Origin: Persicaria tinctoria
Lineage: Eukaryota; Streptophyta; Magnoliopsida; Caryophyllales; Polygonaceae
DNA: 64,000 nucleotides
Direction: 5' to 3'
Assembly: GCA_037127255.1 (NCBI GenBank)
Contig: JBANSL010000017.1
Coordinates: 70,370,857-70,434,856 of the forward strand
The position numbers were made by a program, and so were the translations under genes. Below the pieces are notes generated by a model, which ran no database searches, had not been told where the DNA came from, and saw only the letters and a list, made by a program, of their open reading frames with translations. Shown here one piece after another: positions 11,118 to 23,700 of the stretch (positions are counted from its first letter, which is position 1; the number at the start of each line of letters is the position of its first letter).

Positions 11118-11773
11118 GGTGGAAGTATCATATGAGGTGAGTAAGTTGAAATCCATCCTTTTTATTTATTTTTAAAACTTTTTTTCTTTTTAAATCACAT
11201 CTTACATATTTGCTCGTAATTTAAATAAATAGTTTTTATTAATAAAGGCTACAAAATAATTTTACATAAATTCTCAAGCTCATATTCAACCAAAATAAAT
11301 GTAAGATTTTAACTTACAAGAAGTGAAAGTTATTCAAACATATTTTCTTAAATTATGAATTTAAGAAAACTCAATTCTTATAAACTTAATTCCTCATGAA
11401 TTAAATTTCTAAAAATTGTCCTCAAATTCATCCAAACGAGCCAACTGATAATGATTTGTGATGTATATAGTTTTCACGTTTAAATTGATTTGATAAGCTT
11501 CAAGAATATTCCATCCAAACAAGACGTTGGGGTTTGGGGGTTGGGAGGGCGTGGCGTGGCCGCGTTGTGAGCTGTAAAAAACTTACGATATAGTTTCAGT
11601 TCACATGTCAACCTTCAAATTAAGTGGTCGTCGTTTATTGTTTCCAGAATCCAATATACCCACACCGCTCACACGTACTCCATCGAACCAACACGGAACT
11701 CGCATTTTTTATAAATTAATTAAAAATTATGTTTATCATTAAATTTAAGAAATTATATATACAGTATTTATTA

Positions 11774-12016
11774 CTCCTTCCGTTCGGGAAAACTTATCGT
11801 TTACTATTCAGTATTCACGCACGTTTTTTCAGAATGAAAAAAACTATATAAAATATTCATTTAAAAAAAAAAATTTAACAAGTTTTTACTTATTAATAAT
11901 AACTACGAAATTGTTAAAAAAAAATTATTAAAAAAACTAGATATTTTATATAGTTTTTAGCTCCTAAAAAACCGTGCGTAAATAGTAAAACGTCAAGTTT
12001 TGCCGAACGGTTGGAG
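11774..12016. mobile_element. Stowaway-type MITE, copy 2
   Basis: Left end CTCCTTCCGTTCGGGAAAAC and reversed right end CTCCAACCGTTCGGCAAAAC are flanked by TA. The interior shares with copy 3 (17051) the blocks ACTATTCA..CACGCACG and AACTATATAAAATATT, so the two are the same subfamily. No ORF. Confidence 0.8.
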
Positions 12017-12018
12017 TA

Positions 12019-13170
12019 TTTAACAATCCTTGTATATAACTTCATACTTATCGGTCGATTAAGAAAGTATATTCAACCACCGGTCCACCACAAGTTAAAT
12101 TCATAAATGTGCAACAATTCGCAGGTATATATGATTTTTTATTTTTTGACAATTTTTTAAAAAATTATATAAAATAATTAATTTTTTTTATACAATTTCA
12201 TATTGAGTATATAATTATATATAAAAAAATTATTATTTTATATAGCCTCTAATTTCTTAAACAAATGTGTCAAAACAATAGAAGCCCGATATAGTATACT
12301 CCGTATAAATTACGAATATGAACTTTAATTTTATAGTATAATGTAAAGTATATAAATTACGAATGTATGATATGAATTAGCATATGAATAACGAATATGT
12401 TAAGAATATCAAATATTTAATACGATGGATTATAACTTTATAAGGGAGGGTGAAACTCAACACATATGTATATGAATTGTGAATATCTAAGTATATATTC
12501 ATTGTGTAAAAATGTTGATATAATATTAATTGTTGTGAATGATGATATTAATTATAGTAAACAATGATAGAAATTATGAATTAATGTTATATAGTTGGTG
12601 ATATTTTATATTCTTCATCGTTTGTTTTGTAAGTTTAACCCTTGTTTACATTTGATCTTTTTTTCTAGCCTATCCTACTCTTACGCGCGACATGTGATAA
12701 GCATTTTTATTTTAAAATAAATGATATGATTCACTCATGTTCTTGAGGAATACAAATTCAATTTAATTTCTTATAATATAACCTTAATTAAATCATAGGA
12801 TACATGATGGTATACGGAGTTTAGATAGGAAATTTTTCCCAATACTTGAACATTTTCTTTTTAAACAAGTAACAATTTAAAATACTGATATAAGTCGAAT
12901 AAATCGAGAGGTCCAATACTTAACACATGATTATACATGGAGTTTCCTTCTTTAGTTTTGATTTATTAAGAATAAAATTTCTAAAGTCTACATGTGCTTC
13001 TATTTTTCCTTGCATATATACTATATTTTTTATGGCACTTGGTGGAGAACCGGAGATGTTTGTTTACTTGGACTTTGATAGCTTTTCAATAGTGACGTCT
13101 CCGTTGGGCGCCACCAATGCCAAGTTTACCGGTGGATGCCTTATACTATGGCTTTATATTTAACATGAAG
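12019..13170. other. AT-rich intergenic DNA
   Basis: No gene or complete transposon is recognised. A 78-codon ORF at 12927-13163 has no domain and ordinary AT-rich composition. Confidence 0.5.
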
Positions 13171-14060
13171 TTCGATTTTCGCCATAACACATAAGTAAAA
13201 CGAAGATCGAAAAAGACACAATGATTTGGTAACACAGTTCGGGTAAAATCCTATTATGTGAGATCTCAAGAGAGGAGATATGGTCCCAGAGTTCACTATA
13301 TTACAAGAGAAGGTTACGAGCTAAGCACACGAGACAGAGCACAAAAACTAGCAATCTATGGAACCTCAAAACCGAGCAAGACAATACAGAAAAGAAAGTA
13401 GGAGGAAGAGAGGACCCTGAAGGCAACCGAGAAACTTCATTGAAGTTTCTCACGAAAGAGGAGCTTCACAACCACCGTGGAGGCTCGTCGGACCACTGTC
13501 TTCGCTCATCGCTCACACCAGAGCTCTTTTTTTTTTATGAGGCTGGAGTTTCCTAAAATGAGGCTCAAAGAACACTGTAGCAGAGGAAAGGCTTATATAG
13601 CCCCCGACGATTAGGGTTACATAAACCTCTCTCAAACGGCTCCAAACAAGTAGGCCAAAGTTGAGGAGAGATGGGCTCAACACTTTGGGACAGATCTATC
13701 TCTCCACCAACATAAGCCCAACACAAATAAGCCAATCATCTATACTCGAAAATGAGTTATAATCTAAGTGTTAGATTATATATACACTTAAACACATATA
13801 CTCCAAAGTGGTATCCTTATAGATAAGCCTTCCAAACTTAGACATATACAAATATATGTCCAAGGGCAACTTCAATCTATAAGGTGTCCAACCTTAGTAT
13901 AGTGTATGTATAATCTAACCACTTAGAATAGAACCTAAGGCTACTAAACTTTAAGTGCTCATGTCCAATGTTACAAGTTTAGCTGTACATGACAAGATTA
14001 ACAATACAACATAACATTCTAATCCCAATTCATTTTAAATTTTATTTATATTTATGAGAA
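13170..14060 (-). other. Possible LTR-retrotransposon relic
   Basis: The stretch differs in composition from its flanks. On the minus strand it ends with a block containing 'CCGAACTGTGTTACCAAATC', a style seen in plant copia-type LTRs. I cannot place LTR ends, a primer-binding site or coding domains, so this is only a suggestion. Confidence 0.25.
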
Positions 14061-14091
14061 AAAAACACCCACAATTACTTTTAAAATTCAA

Positions 14092-14421
14092 TGATCGTGG
14101 TGGTGTGTATCGTGGCATCTCTATTACTCGGGTTGACTGCTTCTCTGGAGTTTTGTCTTTACTGCTCACAGGATGATCGGGTCCTGATGTATCGCTGGCC
14201 TACGGTTCTGCTTCAGGGTGGGGCTTGACTTCGTCCGTCATCTTCGTCTTCATCCTGTTTGGTCTAGATCTGCTTGGTTTTGTGTTTGTAGAGTCTGTTT
14301 GCCTGCGTTTTGCACCATTATGCTTTATGTTATGATTTGTAGACGGGTCTCCGGTCTGTCGGCTTGGCCGGCCTTCGAGTTTTAAATATGTCTAAACTCG
14401 AATTCTTACCTAATAAAAAAA
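14092..14421 (+). mobile_element. 5'-truncated L1 LINE insertion with 15-bp target duplication
   Basis: ACTTTTAAAATTCAA occurs at 14077-14091 and again at 14422-14436, directly after an A-rich tail. The insert is a GC-richer 3' untranslated region that ends in the motif CCGGTCTGTCGGCTTGGCCG, then CTCGAATTCTTACC and the A-tail. Similar tails are at 16980-17050, 18725-18822 and 41798-41941, so one L1 family has seeded several truncated copies. No coding sequence remains. Confidence 0.85.
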
Positions 14422-14784
14422 ACTTTTAAAATTCAAATATAAAAACTAATTTAATCAACCTTTTCACCTTTAGTTAGACTGGTCAGGTTCAAAGATAAGG
14501 ATAGACTGGACGATAATCCAGGGCCCAAGTAATTAAGGGGCCAGTAAAAGAACTTCTATGGGTGTGTAATGTATTTATCTCATATCTTTGTTATACTGAA
14601 ATGTCATTTTAACCAATTTTCTCTTTAGAATGAAAAAACTATACAAACAAATGAGTCTGTATTAAAAGATGGACCCACATTATAACCAGTATAATTAAAT
14701 ATATATATATTGATAATGGTAATAAGTCGGAATCGGAGGCCACGAGTCTGACCATCGAGTCTGATGGCCGAAATGTATTTTTGT

Positions 14785-15285
14785 CTAATACAACAACAAC
14801 AACTTCCCAATATATCCCGCGATTAAGCAAGGTCTGGAGGGTCAGGTAGTACGCACTCTTTCTCCGAGGGACTCGAGAGAGTGTCTTAGAAAGACCCTGA
14901 ACGAAAGGAGACAAAGACCAAAGGAAAACAAAATCACATCAAAGGAAAAGGAGCCAATAAAGGTGTAAAAGACGAACAGAGCGAAAGCACAGGCAAACAG
15001 ACACTACACCACAACCACGACTCTAAACGTCAGCGGCCTGAATGCATCTCCTCTAGTGGTCCCTATCCAATGTCATATCCTCAGAAAGGCGAAGCAAATT
15101 GAGATCCTGACGGACAACCCCCATCCAGCTCTTCTTCGATCTGCCTCTCCCCCTACAGAAATCACCGAGATCCAATATGTCGCACCTACACACCGGAGCC
15201 GATCTAGGTTGTCTTTGAACGTGACCGAACCAACGCAGTCTGAATTCCCGCAGTTTATCAACAATACTCGCTACTCCAAATAAAT
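14785..15285 (-). mobile_element. RTE-type LINE fragment, C-terminal reverse transcriptase remnant
   Basis: On the minus strand a short ORF contains [20 protein letters not shown] and [17 protein letters not shown], the hallmark C-terminal tail of plant RTE LINE polyproteins. It is followed by the RTE 3' untranslated region and a (TTG)n tail (CAACAACAAC on the plus strand at 14791). The element is strongly 5'-truncated and frame-broken. No target duplication was found. A longer relative lies in the AP-3 beta gene at 26505-27146. Confidence 0.85.
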
Positions 15286-15310
15286 CAAAATTTAAATTAT
15301 TAAGACCCAA

Positions 15311-17050
15311 AAATCTTATTCGCCTCGAGTCTCGACCCTTTAAAAACCGACTATAAAGTAGATTATAAATCCGTTCTCTCCTATTATCCGTTTCATTTTA
15401 GTCAATCAATCAATCGAAATTGCACCGAAACCTAACTAGATATATCATCGATCATGCCGTAACTACGGGGAGTGCTGCAAGCTAGCTAGGTTGACACTTA
15501 GGAATGTGGGACACCCAAAAGGTAGTGGTGAAATTTGATTCTCTATTATGTAAACTTAATAATTAAGTTATTCGAGTGTTTGATTTTACATTAACTAACT
15601 TATCGACCAAGGTAAAAAATGAGTACAAGATATGTAAAATGAGTATAAGAAGAAATAGATTAGGTATATCAGTTGGGATCACCTGTCTCTTACCCTCCAG
15701 TTTCCTTTATCTCTTTTCACATTCACCTATTTATTTAAAAATAAAATTAATTAAAATTAAAATAATAGATTGGAAAATAAAAACTGTAAGAGATTAAGAG
15801 GAGGGATAGGAGCACAAGATAGTTTCTCCCTCATTTGAGTAGTCCAATTTGTGCTGCCCGAATTTAGTGTAACCTCTAATCGATTGCTGCACATTCGTTA
15901 TCCTCCATCTTTCTTGTGAACCCTTCTCAATATACCATTTTCTTTGTGAATCCCTCCTAAAATCTCCCTTTCCTTGGGTCTGCCTACAATTTTCTACCGG
16001 TTTGTGCTTTCGCTTTCCGGTGATATTCTGATTCATCTCCCCCGAATCGATTTTCGGTGGGTTGATGGCCGGATTCGTAAGTTTTCGGCTGTCGTCCTGC
16101 TTATTTCAACCTTCGGTTTAGGCGATTGTTGCTTGCTGGCTTGGCCTTGGCCGGGCGGTGACCGTTTTCCTCTCCGATCGATTCTTCAATGTTCTCTTCG
16201 GGGCCGGACGTTGTTGGATCGTTCTCCCCTGATCGCCGGCTTTGCCTGCTTATTGGTGGGCTTCATCCTTGGATACTTCGGCGAGGGTGTTTCTCCTCGT
16301 TGTCGTCTCTCTTCGGCGGGTCGCGGCAGTGTCGGTGTTGCCTAGGGCCTCATCTCGGGCTCTCACTGTCAGTGTTGATTGTCCCTTGCTGATGTCTGCA
16401 CTCCTTGCTCTGCCTTGGTCCTTCGGGTCCTTAGGGCCCAAGCTTCGGGTCATTTGAGCCCAAGTTTGGAGTCCTTCGGGCCCAAGGACGACGAGTTGCC
16501 AATTTCGAAAAATTAAAAATTATTGAGAAGTTGTTCGTAAGAGTTTTATTTAATTCCCGAAAGGGTTTGTGTACACCCACCCGAAAGGGTTTGGCTAAAT
16601 CCCGCAAGGACTTGTCGATATTCTTGTAGGTGAAATCCTGTTGGCGTTTTGTTCAAGCAGCTTGCGGCTCTGCTTCCGATGTTTCTTGGAGGTCTTCTGC
16701 TTGGTTGGGGAGTTTGGAGTCGAGTCTGGTTGGGGTCAAGGTGGTGCGCTCAAGGCGACACCGTATCTGGGATAGAGTTTCCTTGGAGTTCGTCTGCACT
16801 ACCCACATGAGTTAGAGTCCTGTTGTACCGCTGGCTTCCGATGCTACTTTTCGGTGGTGCTTGGCTTCGTTCTTCGGCGGCTTCCTTAGCCTTGTGGTGG
16901 TGGTCTTCTTGGGACGTCTTGTTGTAGAGTTTATTTCTGCTTGTTATTTGTATTTCTATATTTTAGGTTGTACCTTTGACGGTTCGACGTCTGCCGACTT
17001 TGTCGGCCTCTTGATGAGTCACGCCTGTCTGACCTTCGAATTTTTACCTA
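15311..17050. other. Intergenic DNA with a GC-rich LINE-like segment
   Basis: 15311-15790 is AT-rich and shows nothing. 15790-16500 is GC-richer with overlapping ORFs in several frames and none with a recognisable domain. 16600-17050 ends in an L1-type tail (GACGTCTGCCGACTTTGTCG, then CTTCGAATTTTTACC). This may be an internally deleted L1 with its 5' and 3' untranslated regions, but no reverse transcriptase is seen. Confidence 0.35.
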
Positions 17051-17281
17051 CTCCCTCCATTCAACAAAACTTGACATTTTACTATTCATGCACGCTTTTT
17101 TAGGAGCTAAAAACTATATAAAATATTGACTTTTTAAATAATTTTTTTTAACAATTTCGTAGTTATTATTAATAAGTACAAACTTGTTAAAAAAAATTTT
17201 AACAAATTGAATATTTTATATAGTTTTTATCATTCTAAAAAAGCGTGCGTGAATAGTAAACGACAAGTTTTGTTGAACGGA
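17051..17281. mobile_element. Stowaway-type MITE, copy 3
   Basis: Left end CTCCCTCCATTCAACAAAAC after TA pairs with CAAGTTTTGTTGAACGG at the right. The right tip is worn (ends GGATA, not GGAGTA). Internal blocks match copy 2 at 11774. It abuts the L1 tail at 17050. Confidence 0.75.
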
Positions 17282-18151
17282 TAAAAAAAAACAAAAAGAT
17301 GAGGGATAGGAGAGAGACAATAAAAGTGGGTACGGAGAATCTCAACTGCTTTTGTACACATACGTCTACCATGACCAGACCCGATACTGGACATATGTAA
17401 GATGAGCATTTGCACAGGCCTCCGATTTTATGGTACCTCATTTGAAAATTTATAAGCGAATGCATTTTAACTCAATTGCTTCATTTTTAATTAGTATTTA
17501 ATTATATTTTTTCATTATTAGTCATGAATGATTGAAAAACATCTTGTTGGCTATTGTTTATTCTCATTATTTTTGTATCTATAGGAAGAAAATTTTCAAA
17601 TTTGAAGTTGCTGAAAGTGTACATACCTTCTACATTTTCTTTTCCTTTTATGTATTATCATATCAGTCTTTCTATTCTATGTCCGGAGGGCATATGATAA
17701 GACTCTAAATTGTGAAAGATTTTCTACCAAAAAAATAAGTGACCCTAAACATTTAATTAAAAAAGAAGCTAAATTAATTAAAATTTTAAAAAGTTTTTCA
17801 AATTAGTGCTATTATCCTATATTCTTGGAGTATATGATAGAAAAATCAATCATATATATATCGTGTAAAATTTTAATTTTTGTACCATTTTTTTTTTAAA
17901 ATTTGATATGGGGTCATTGAAATTCATTGGACGACTCACGACCCCAACCATGACTTTAAGAGATGCTTCAACTTTAATTGGATCCTTCTTGATTGGCCAA
18001 AGGGAAACAAATGGCACCTGAATATATCATACTGTATGTATTCATATTTGGACTTGGAAATAACAAATGTATATATAAATCAACACGTTAAAGTGAGAAC
18101 TAGGTCGACCATGCCCAGTTGCCCACCATTCAATGCCCCACCAACTCCATT

Positions 18152-18690
18152 CACTACCAAATAAATTCAAGTATTTGAAATGGGGGAGACTATCCGTGCG
18201 GCTAAAATATCGCCAATCACACGGTGGCGGTGACGAAATTGAAAAACCGTAGGGAAATATTGTGGTTTTAGTTTTGAAAACCGTAGAAAAATTCACGGCC
18301 ACGGAGTTGAAAATCGTGGGCTTAGCCCAAAACAAAAAAAAGCCCAAAAAAATAAAGCCCAAAACAAAACCCAAAAAAAAACCCTAAAAAGAGGCCCAAT
18401 TTCCCGCTGCCACAGTTCTGGAAACCGTGAGAACTGTAGCACGCGGATTCCCGATGACCTTTTATAGTTTTTTTTTTTCTGGCGGTGTAACAATTTTCTT
18501 ACAATTTGAGAAGCTGTGGCAGCGACAATTGCTACGGTTTTCAGAACTGTCGCCACATTATTCCCCACGGTTTTCGAAACTGTGACAGCCCAGATTCTCG
18601 CGGTTTTCGAAACTGTGGCAGCCACCGTGTATTTGGCGAGAAATTGGCCGTGCGCTCAGCAAACCTGAGTATGGTTGATTGGTTGTAGTG
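18152..18690. mobile_element. Small non-autonomous CACTA (En/Spm) element
   Basis: The element starts CACTACCAAATAAATTC and ends GATTGGTTGTAGTG, whose reverse complement is CACTACAACCAATC. ATT flanks both sides (18149-18151, 18691-18693), the 3-bp duplication of CACTA elements. Subterminal regions carry repeated CGGTTTTCGAAACTGTG-type words in both orientations, as expected of En/Spm transposase-binding repeats. At 539 bp it has no room for a transposase. Confidence 0.85.
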
Positions 18691-18724
18691 ATTTGAGTGG
18701 ACAAATTAAATATCAAAATATAAG

Positions 18725-18822
18725 TATCATGATAGTTAGTTTGTATGTCGTTTTCGACCTCTCGACTTACCAGACAAGTCGGGTGGATTGAATTATTTCC
18801 GTTTTAAAAATAAATAAAAAAC
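18725..18822 (+). mobile_element. Short L1 LINE tail with 11-bp target duplication
   Basis: CAAAATATAAG at 18714-18724 and 18823-18833 brackets a 98-bp insert with a GACCTCTCGACTTACCAGAC block, GAATTATTTCC and an A-rich tail, resembling the other L1 tails here. It lies 34 bp from the CACTA element. Confidence 0.65.
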
Positions 18823-18833
18823 CAAAATATAAG

Positions 18834-20735
18834 AAATGTTAAAATTTTATATTAAAATGAAATTCTCAACGTTAGAAGAAGAAGGAGGAACATTGCAATG
18901 TATATTACTGGGCTAGCCAATCTTAATATACCCCTACGCCGTGGTGGTTTGTTGCCTCCCCATATTTAAGCTATTCACAGTTCATCTTTGAATCTTCCTC
19001 GACTTCTATTGGACCAGTTCGATTGAGGTTACATTCTGTTGGACTCGGATCTTTTGACCCTACTTTTTTGTACGCTTGTTTTTCTTTTCGTTTCATGATA
19101 GTTAGCCCATTTATCGGTCTTTTCGACCTATCAATTTAGTAGACACCAATTATGTCTGCTATTTCGAATCCTTACCTCTTTCAAGGAAAAAAAACCCTAC
19201 ATTATATGGTGCACCGATATTTCACATGGTATCAAAATAGTGTTATCTATGACCTACTAGCCAATCTTAAAGGTATGTTGAAGATGTAAAATGATACAAA
19301 TGTATCCCACATTGAAAATATATATAATCCAAACATCTATATAAATCAATACATTACTCCTAATTAGCACATAATCACATAATGTGTTTGGACTTGTAAA
19401 CTCCACATTTTATGACCACTAATATTTCCTAATATAAACTCTATTTAGAATTTCGCACATATATTTAACAAGGCGAGTATTATTTGTCCACCAAATCTCA
19501 TCTATATTAATGAATTTTTTCTTCTAATCTTTTATTTGTTCGTCGGGTGTAATAGAAAATCCAAAACTCGAGCAAGACGACACATCACACGTGTTTCTTT
19601 CTCAACAAATTTAGATCAATCATTTTTGTAGGGATGGTGACAAGTGACAAGTGCTACTTGTTGCTAGCACCCTCCATCGTTCTACTGTATTTTGTTTTGC
19701 TTGCAAATGAGCACATCAATTAGAGCAATTAATCCTTCCTGACCCGTCATTGTATGAGTATATAGTATTTCATATCTCATCATATAGATATTTGTACGAA
19801 ATCCATTTGTAAGATTATATGGTGGTGACATATGTCACCAAATCCTAGCACCAACCCTCTATTCGTAGAGATGTGTTTGGATTTCAATACATTTATAATT
19901 ATGAATATATGAATAATATTTGTTAGCTTAAAATATATAATATAAATTTAAAATAAATATATATTATAAATTATGTCGATTAATTACATTATTCTAAACT
20001 TTACTTAAAATAAGTGAATCAAACACTATTAAAAACATATTTTATTTAAAATTTACGTTATTTTAAAATCTATTGTAAAATAAGTGAATCAAACACTATT
20101 AATAATCTCAGGGAGTTAGGGGTGTTTAGATTCCAAAGCAATATCATTATAATTGCACCCTTGAGATTATCCCCAATTTTGGGGTACTTATGTTTGAAAA
20201 GTATGCTGACAGTCCATTTTTATCATCTCATCAAATTTCCAAAACGATTGGGAATGACTCTATCTTCCTAATTTGTTGATCAAAACTTTGGTGAACAAAG
20301 AATTTCAGAAATGAATCTGGACGTTCTCTAATCGGTTAACAAAAAAGTGACAATCGGCCAAACTATACAATAGCAATGCAAGGATAAGTCGACGAAAATT
20401 TTAAGGCAGAGCGTTTTACTACTTCGGCTCGTGTGACACGAAGAGGGCTAACCTGACACGAAGTGAGCTAGCACTCAACCAGGCAGGAAAATAGAAAGTG
20501 TATATAGGAGTAATCAGACTATGAAATTGTGAAAGTTCTGAAGACTAACAAAACCAAATACAAGAAAAGAACACTCCAAAAAAACATACATGACATCCGA
20601 AGCATGACAGACGAAGACCTACAAGCGGGGAAAAAATATTGCCCAATGCTCATTTGAATTTCGCAAACTGTCAGTACAGCTTCAGATAACAAATAAACAA
20701 ATAGGGTAAGTTCTCCATATAGTACAGATCAACTA
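18834..20735. other. Intergenic DNA downstream of the AP-3 beta gene
   Basis: 18960-19190 looks like another L1 3' tail (CTATTTCGAATCCTTACCTC then A-rich), but no target duplication was found. 19870-20140 has two direct copies of a GTGTTTRGATTYCAA motif. The rest is unassigned and presumably includes the 3' untranslated region of the AP-3 beta gene next to 20736. Confidence 0.4.
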
Positions 20736-23700
20736 CTATGAAGAGGCTGGTTCAGCTAGGAAATTCACAACCCTGTTCAACAGATTCAGGCCAAAAACAG
20801 TTTCTTCACAGTTGACCTTGACGGACAAATCCAATGGTTCAGAGCAGTTACCTTCGACAGTGATGGTGATCAAACAGGGACGAGCGCAGCTCAAGATCTC
20901 ACAGCTGAACCGTAAGCACAAACCTGAAGCGTCATCAAGTTTGCTAGTCACGGGCATATCCATTGAGACGAGAAAGACATTTGCATTACATAGCATCTTT
21001 AAGGCCAAGCTTTCACAGATAGTAAGATAAACATCCTTTGTAAGCGAGTTGTCTGTATCGTCCTTGCTTGGCTTCACCATATGGTCAGTGAAGGTACATC
21101 TGTTGCATAATTTGAAATGAAATTCTAAATCAGATAAACAAACCCAACTTAAAAAACACAGGGCCTGAAATCAAAATCAGATGTAACTGTAGGTCAAAAA
21201 AAGGTTTTCAAAAGCTTTTGCTGACCAGGGAAATTTAATGGAAACTGAAAATGCATCCTTCAAAAGTCGCAAACAACCCCAAGGCCAAGTTTTATTTAAA
21301 GAAAAATTACAGCAACCGCAAGATCATTGGAGGTATGGGTGGGATTTCATATATGTAATGGCTCGACAATATCATCACAGATGAAACCCATAAAGTTGAG
21401 TTTTCCTTCTACAAATCACAGTGATGACTACTCTTGTGTTCAAACATAATAAAAAGTAAATAGATATGATTTCAAAAAATAAAAATAAAAAGTAAATAGA
21501 TAAGAGCATTCCACAGAAAAAAGTTGAGGTAGTTATTACTTATTAAGCAATTTTAGCTACTTCCAACACACAACGAAATTTGTGTACAGAATAGATCCTA
21601 TGTTAAAAGGTCCTATTCCTTTCAGCATTCGTTTAATTCAACTTATCTTCTCAATATTATTTTATTTTTGCCAATAACGTTAAACATAGGAGCATGGGGA
21701 AAAAAATTATAGAGCTAATACAATAGTCAGCCAGATGTTTTTATTACTTTTAACATGGGGCAAAAAAATGGGCTTTAAAAGAATATATACTGAGCTTCAT
21801 GTCAACAAATAAGCTACTCGACTGATACATTACCTCTTTAAGGATGGAAAAGTGCATAATGAAGGGAATCAATTGAAAAGACTAGGGACCTACCTCCTCG
21901 TGTATTCAAACATCCCAGGGAGCTCAGACTGCGTGTTTTTGAATGCTTCAACAGCCATTGGCAGTGGTTTCACAAAGTATCCAATGTCAGGCCTCAACTT
22001 GACCTGAAAACCTCTACTGTTGCAGCACACTACCATCTTCAATGGTAGAAGATGATGAAGAAAGCGAACATGAATGGTTCTTTTTGTTGTCTGGCCAGGT
22101 TCTAGGAACTCAATTTCTTCCATAGGGACAAGGGTTGGCACAGAGCTACAGAATGCAGAGAATATGCAGCATTAAGATGAAAGTGAACAGCAGTCAAATG
22201 GTCACTTTGCATGTGCTATTAACTAGCATACTTTAAAAATTCCTGCAGGATCTAGATTCCCTACATCCCTACATCTCACATGAAAGTATGAAACAATGAA
22301 ACAATACCACAAATACTATCAATACATGATGTTTCCATTTGGGGGATAGTTGGAAAGAGGAGAGGTTGCAGGAATGACACAAAAACTCATAGTAATAACT
22401 CAATATTGAAAGATCAAGTTTGCCCCAACTCTAAATAAGTACTAGGTCCACAAGCAACATTTTTCTTATTTTGACAGATCAGTCAAATAATGGCCATTTG
22501 TTCTCTTCTTTAAGAAAATAGGATATTCATAAACTATTAACATGCAAGTACTTGAGAGTTGTTACAAGTACCTAACTGAATTCCATGATAATTAAATTAA
22601 CAAACAGAAGATACGGAATAAGGAACTTGTATGACTAGTGTTGCATATGCTGATGGAAAAAGAATACCCTAAAGTACAAGCTTCAGTCAATACCTGTCCG
22701 CCATTTTCGATTCTTGTTCAGTAAAACCAGGGGCCTTGCCCGGCTCCTCGTCCTTCAGAATCACTTCAGAAAAAGGCTCACTTGAGAAATTTTGGAACGA
22801 AACTTCTAAGCATACAAGCAATGGTGATATATCTGATGGCTTGGAGGAAAATGAATAATCCACCTTTAAGCCATTCCCGCTGGAAGTATCCAAAAGCGTA
22901 TAAGACTTGGCCTTTACTCGCGTAGCTATATCTCCAACTGAGATTCTGGCAGATCTCTGCATCTGATCCCTTTGAGATGAAGATGGTTCTGAAGAATGAC
23001 TGTGGCCACCCAACCATGTTTCCAAAGATCTCGTGGATAACACCTCCTCCCCATACTCCTTGCTGTCAATATCACCAATAGCATCAGAAAGATGGATCAA
23101 TGGAGCAGGATTGTCATTGTCCCCAATTGTAGATCCATTCTCTCTACCATCACTACGAGACCTTGAACTCCCACTGGAATTTTGAGAGCTATAGTCTGAG
23201 GCACTTTCTTCATCAAGAGAACCAGAAGAAGTATCACCTTCATCTGTTTCATAAGAATCCTCTGATAGTACTATTCCTTCAGCCACATTGGAGGATCCAA
23301 GATGGCAAGCATGAAGAAGACTACAAGGTTTTGGTAGAGGTTCATACCCAGGAGCAGCATGGAGAACAATTTGTGAAAGAGATCCAGGAAGATAAAACCG
23401 ATCACTGATAGATTCATAGCATTTAGACATATCTTGGCTTGCCAGAATTCTCTCAGCGATTAAATGTGCCGACTCCTTGCTTATAGAGATACATCGAGAC
23501 TCTTCATCTTGAGAATCCCAAAAGCTAGTTATTAAGCCCTTTAAAATACGAGCTCTGTCACGAACATCATAATTTAGGTCAGATTGTGCTAGTTCAAGCA
23601 AATATGTTGTTACTTGTTTAACCATTGATAAATCTTCCTTGTTGGCATGCAAATTGACCTGCAACAAAAGAAAAATATTTAGATTTTCAAGTTGATGGAA

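Noticed and set aside
16000..16460. Four overlapping ORFs in different frames
   Set aside because: GC-rich window with no recognisable protein; more likely LINE untranslated sequence.
22778..23408. ORFs inside the largest AP-3 beta exon in other frames
   Set aside because: Shadow frames of exon 9.
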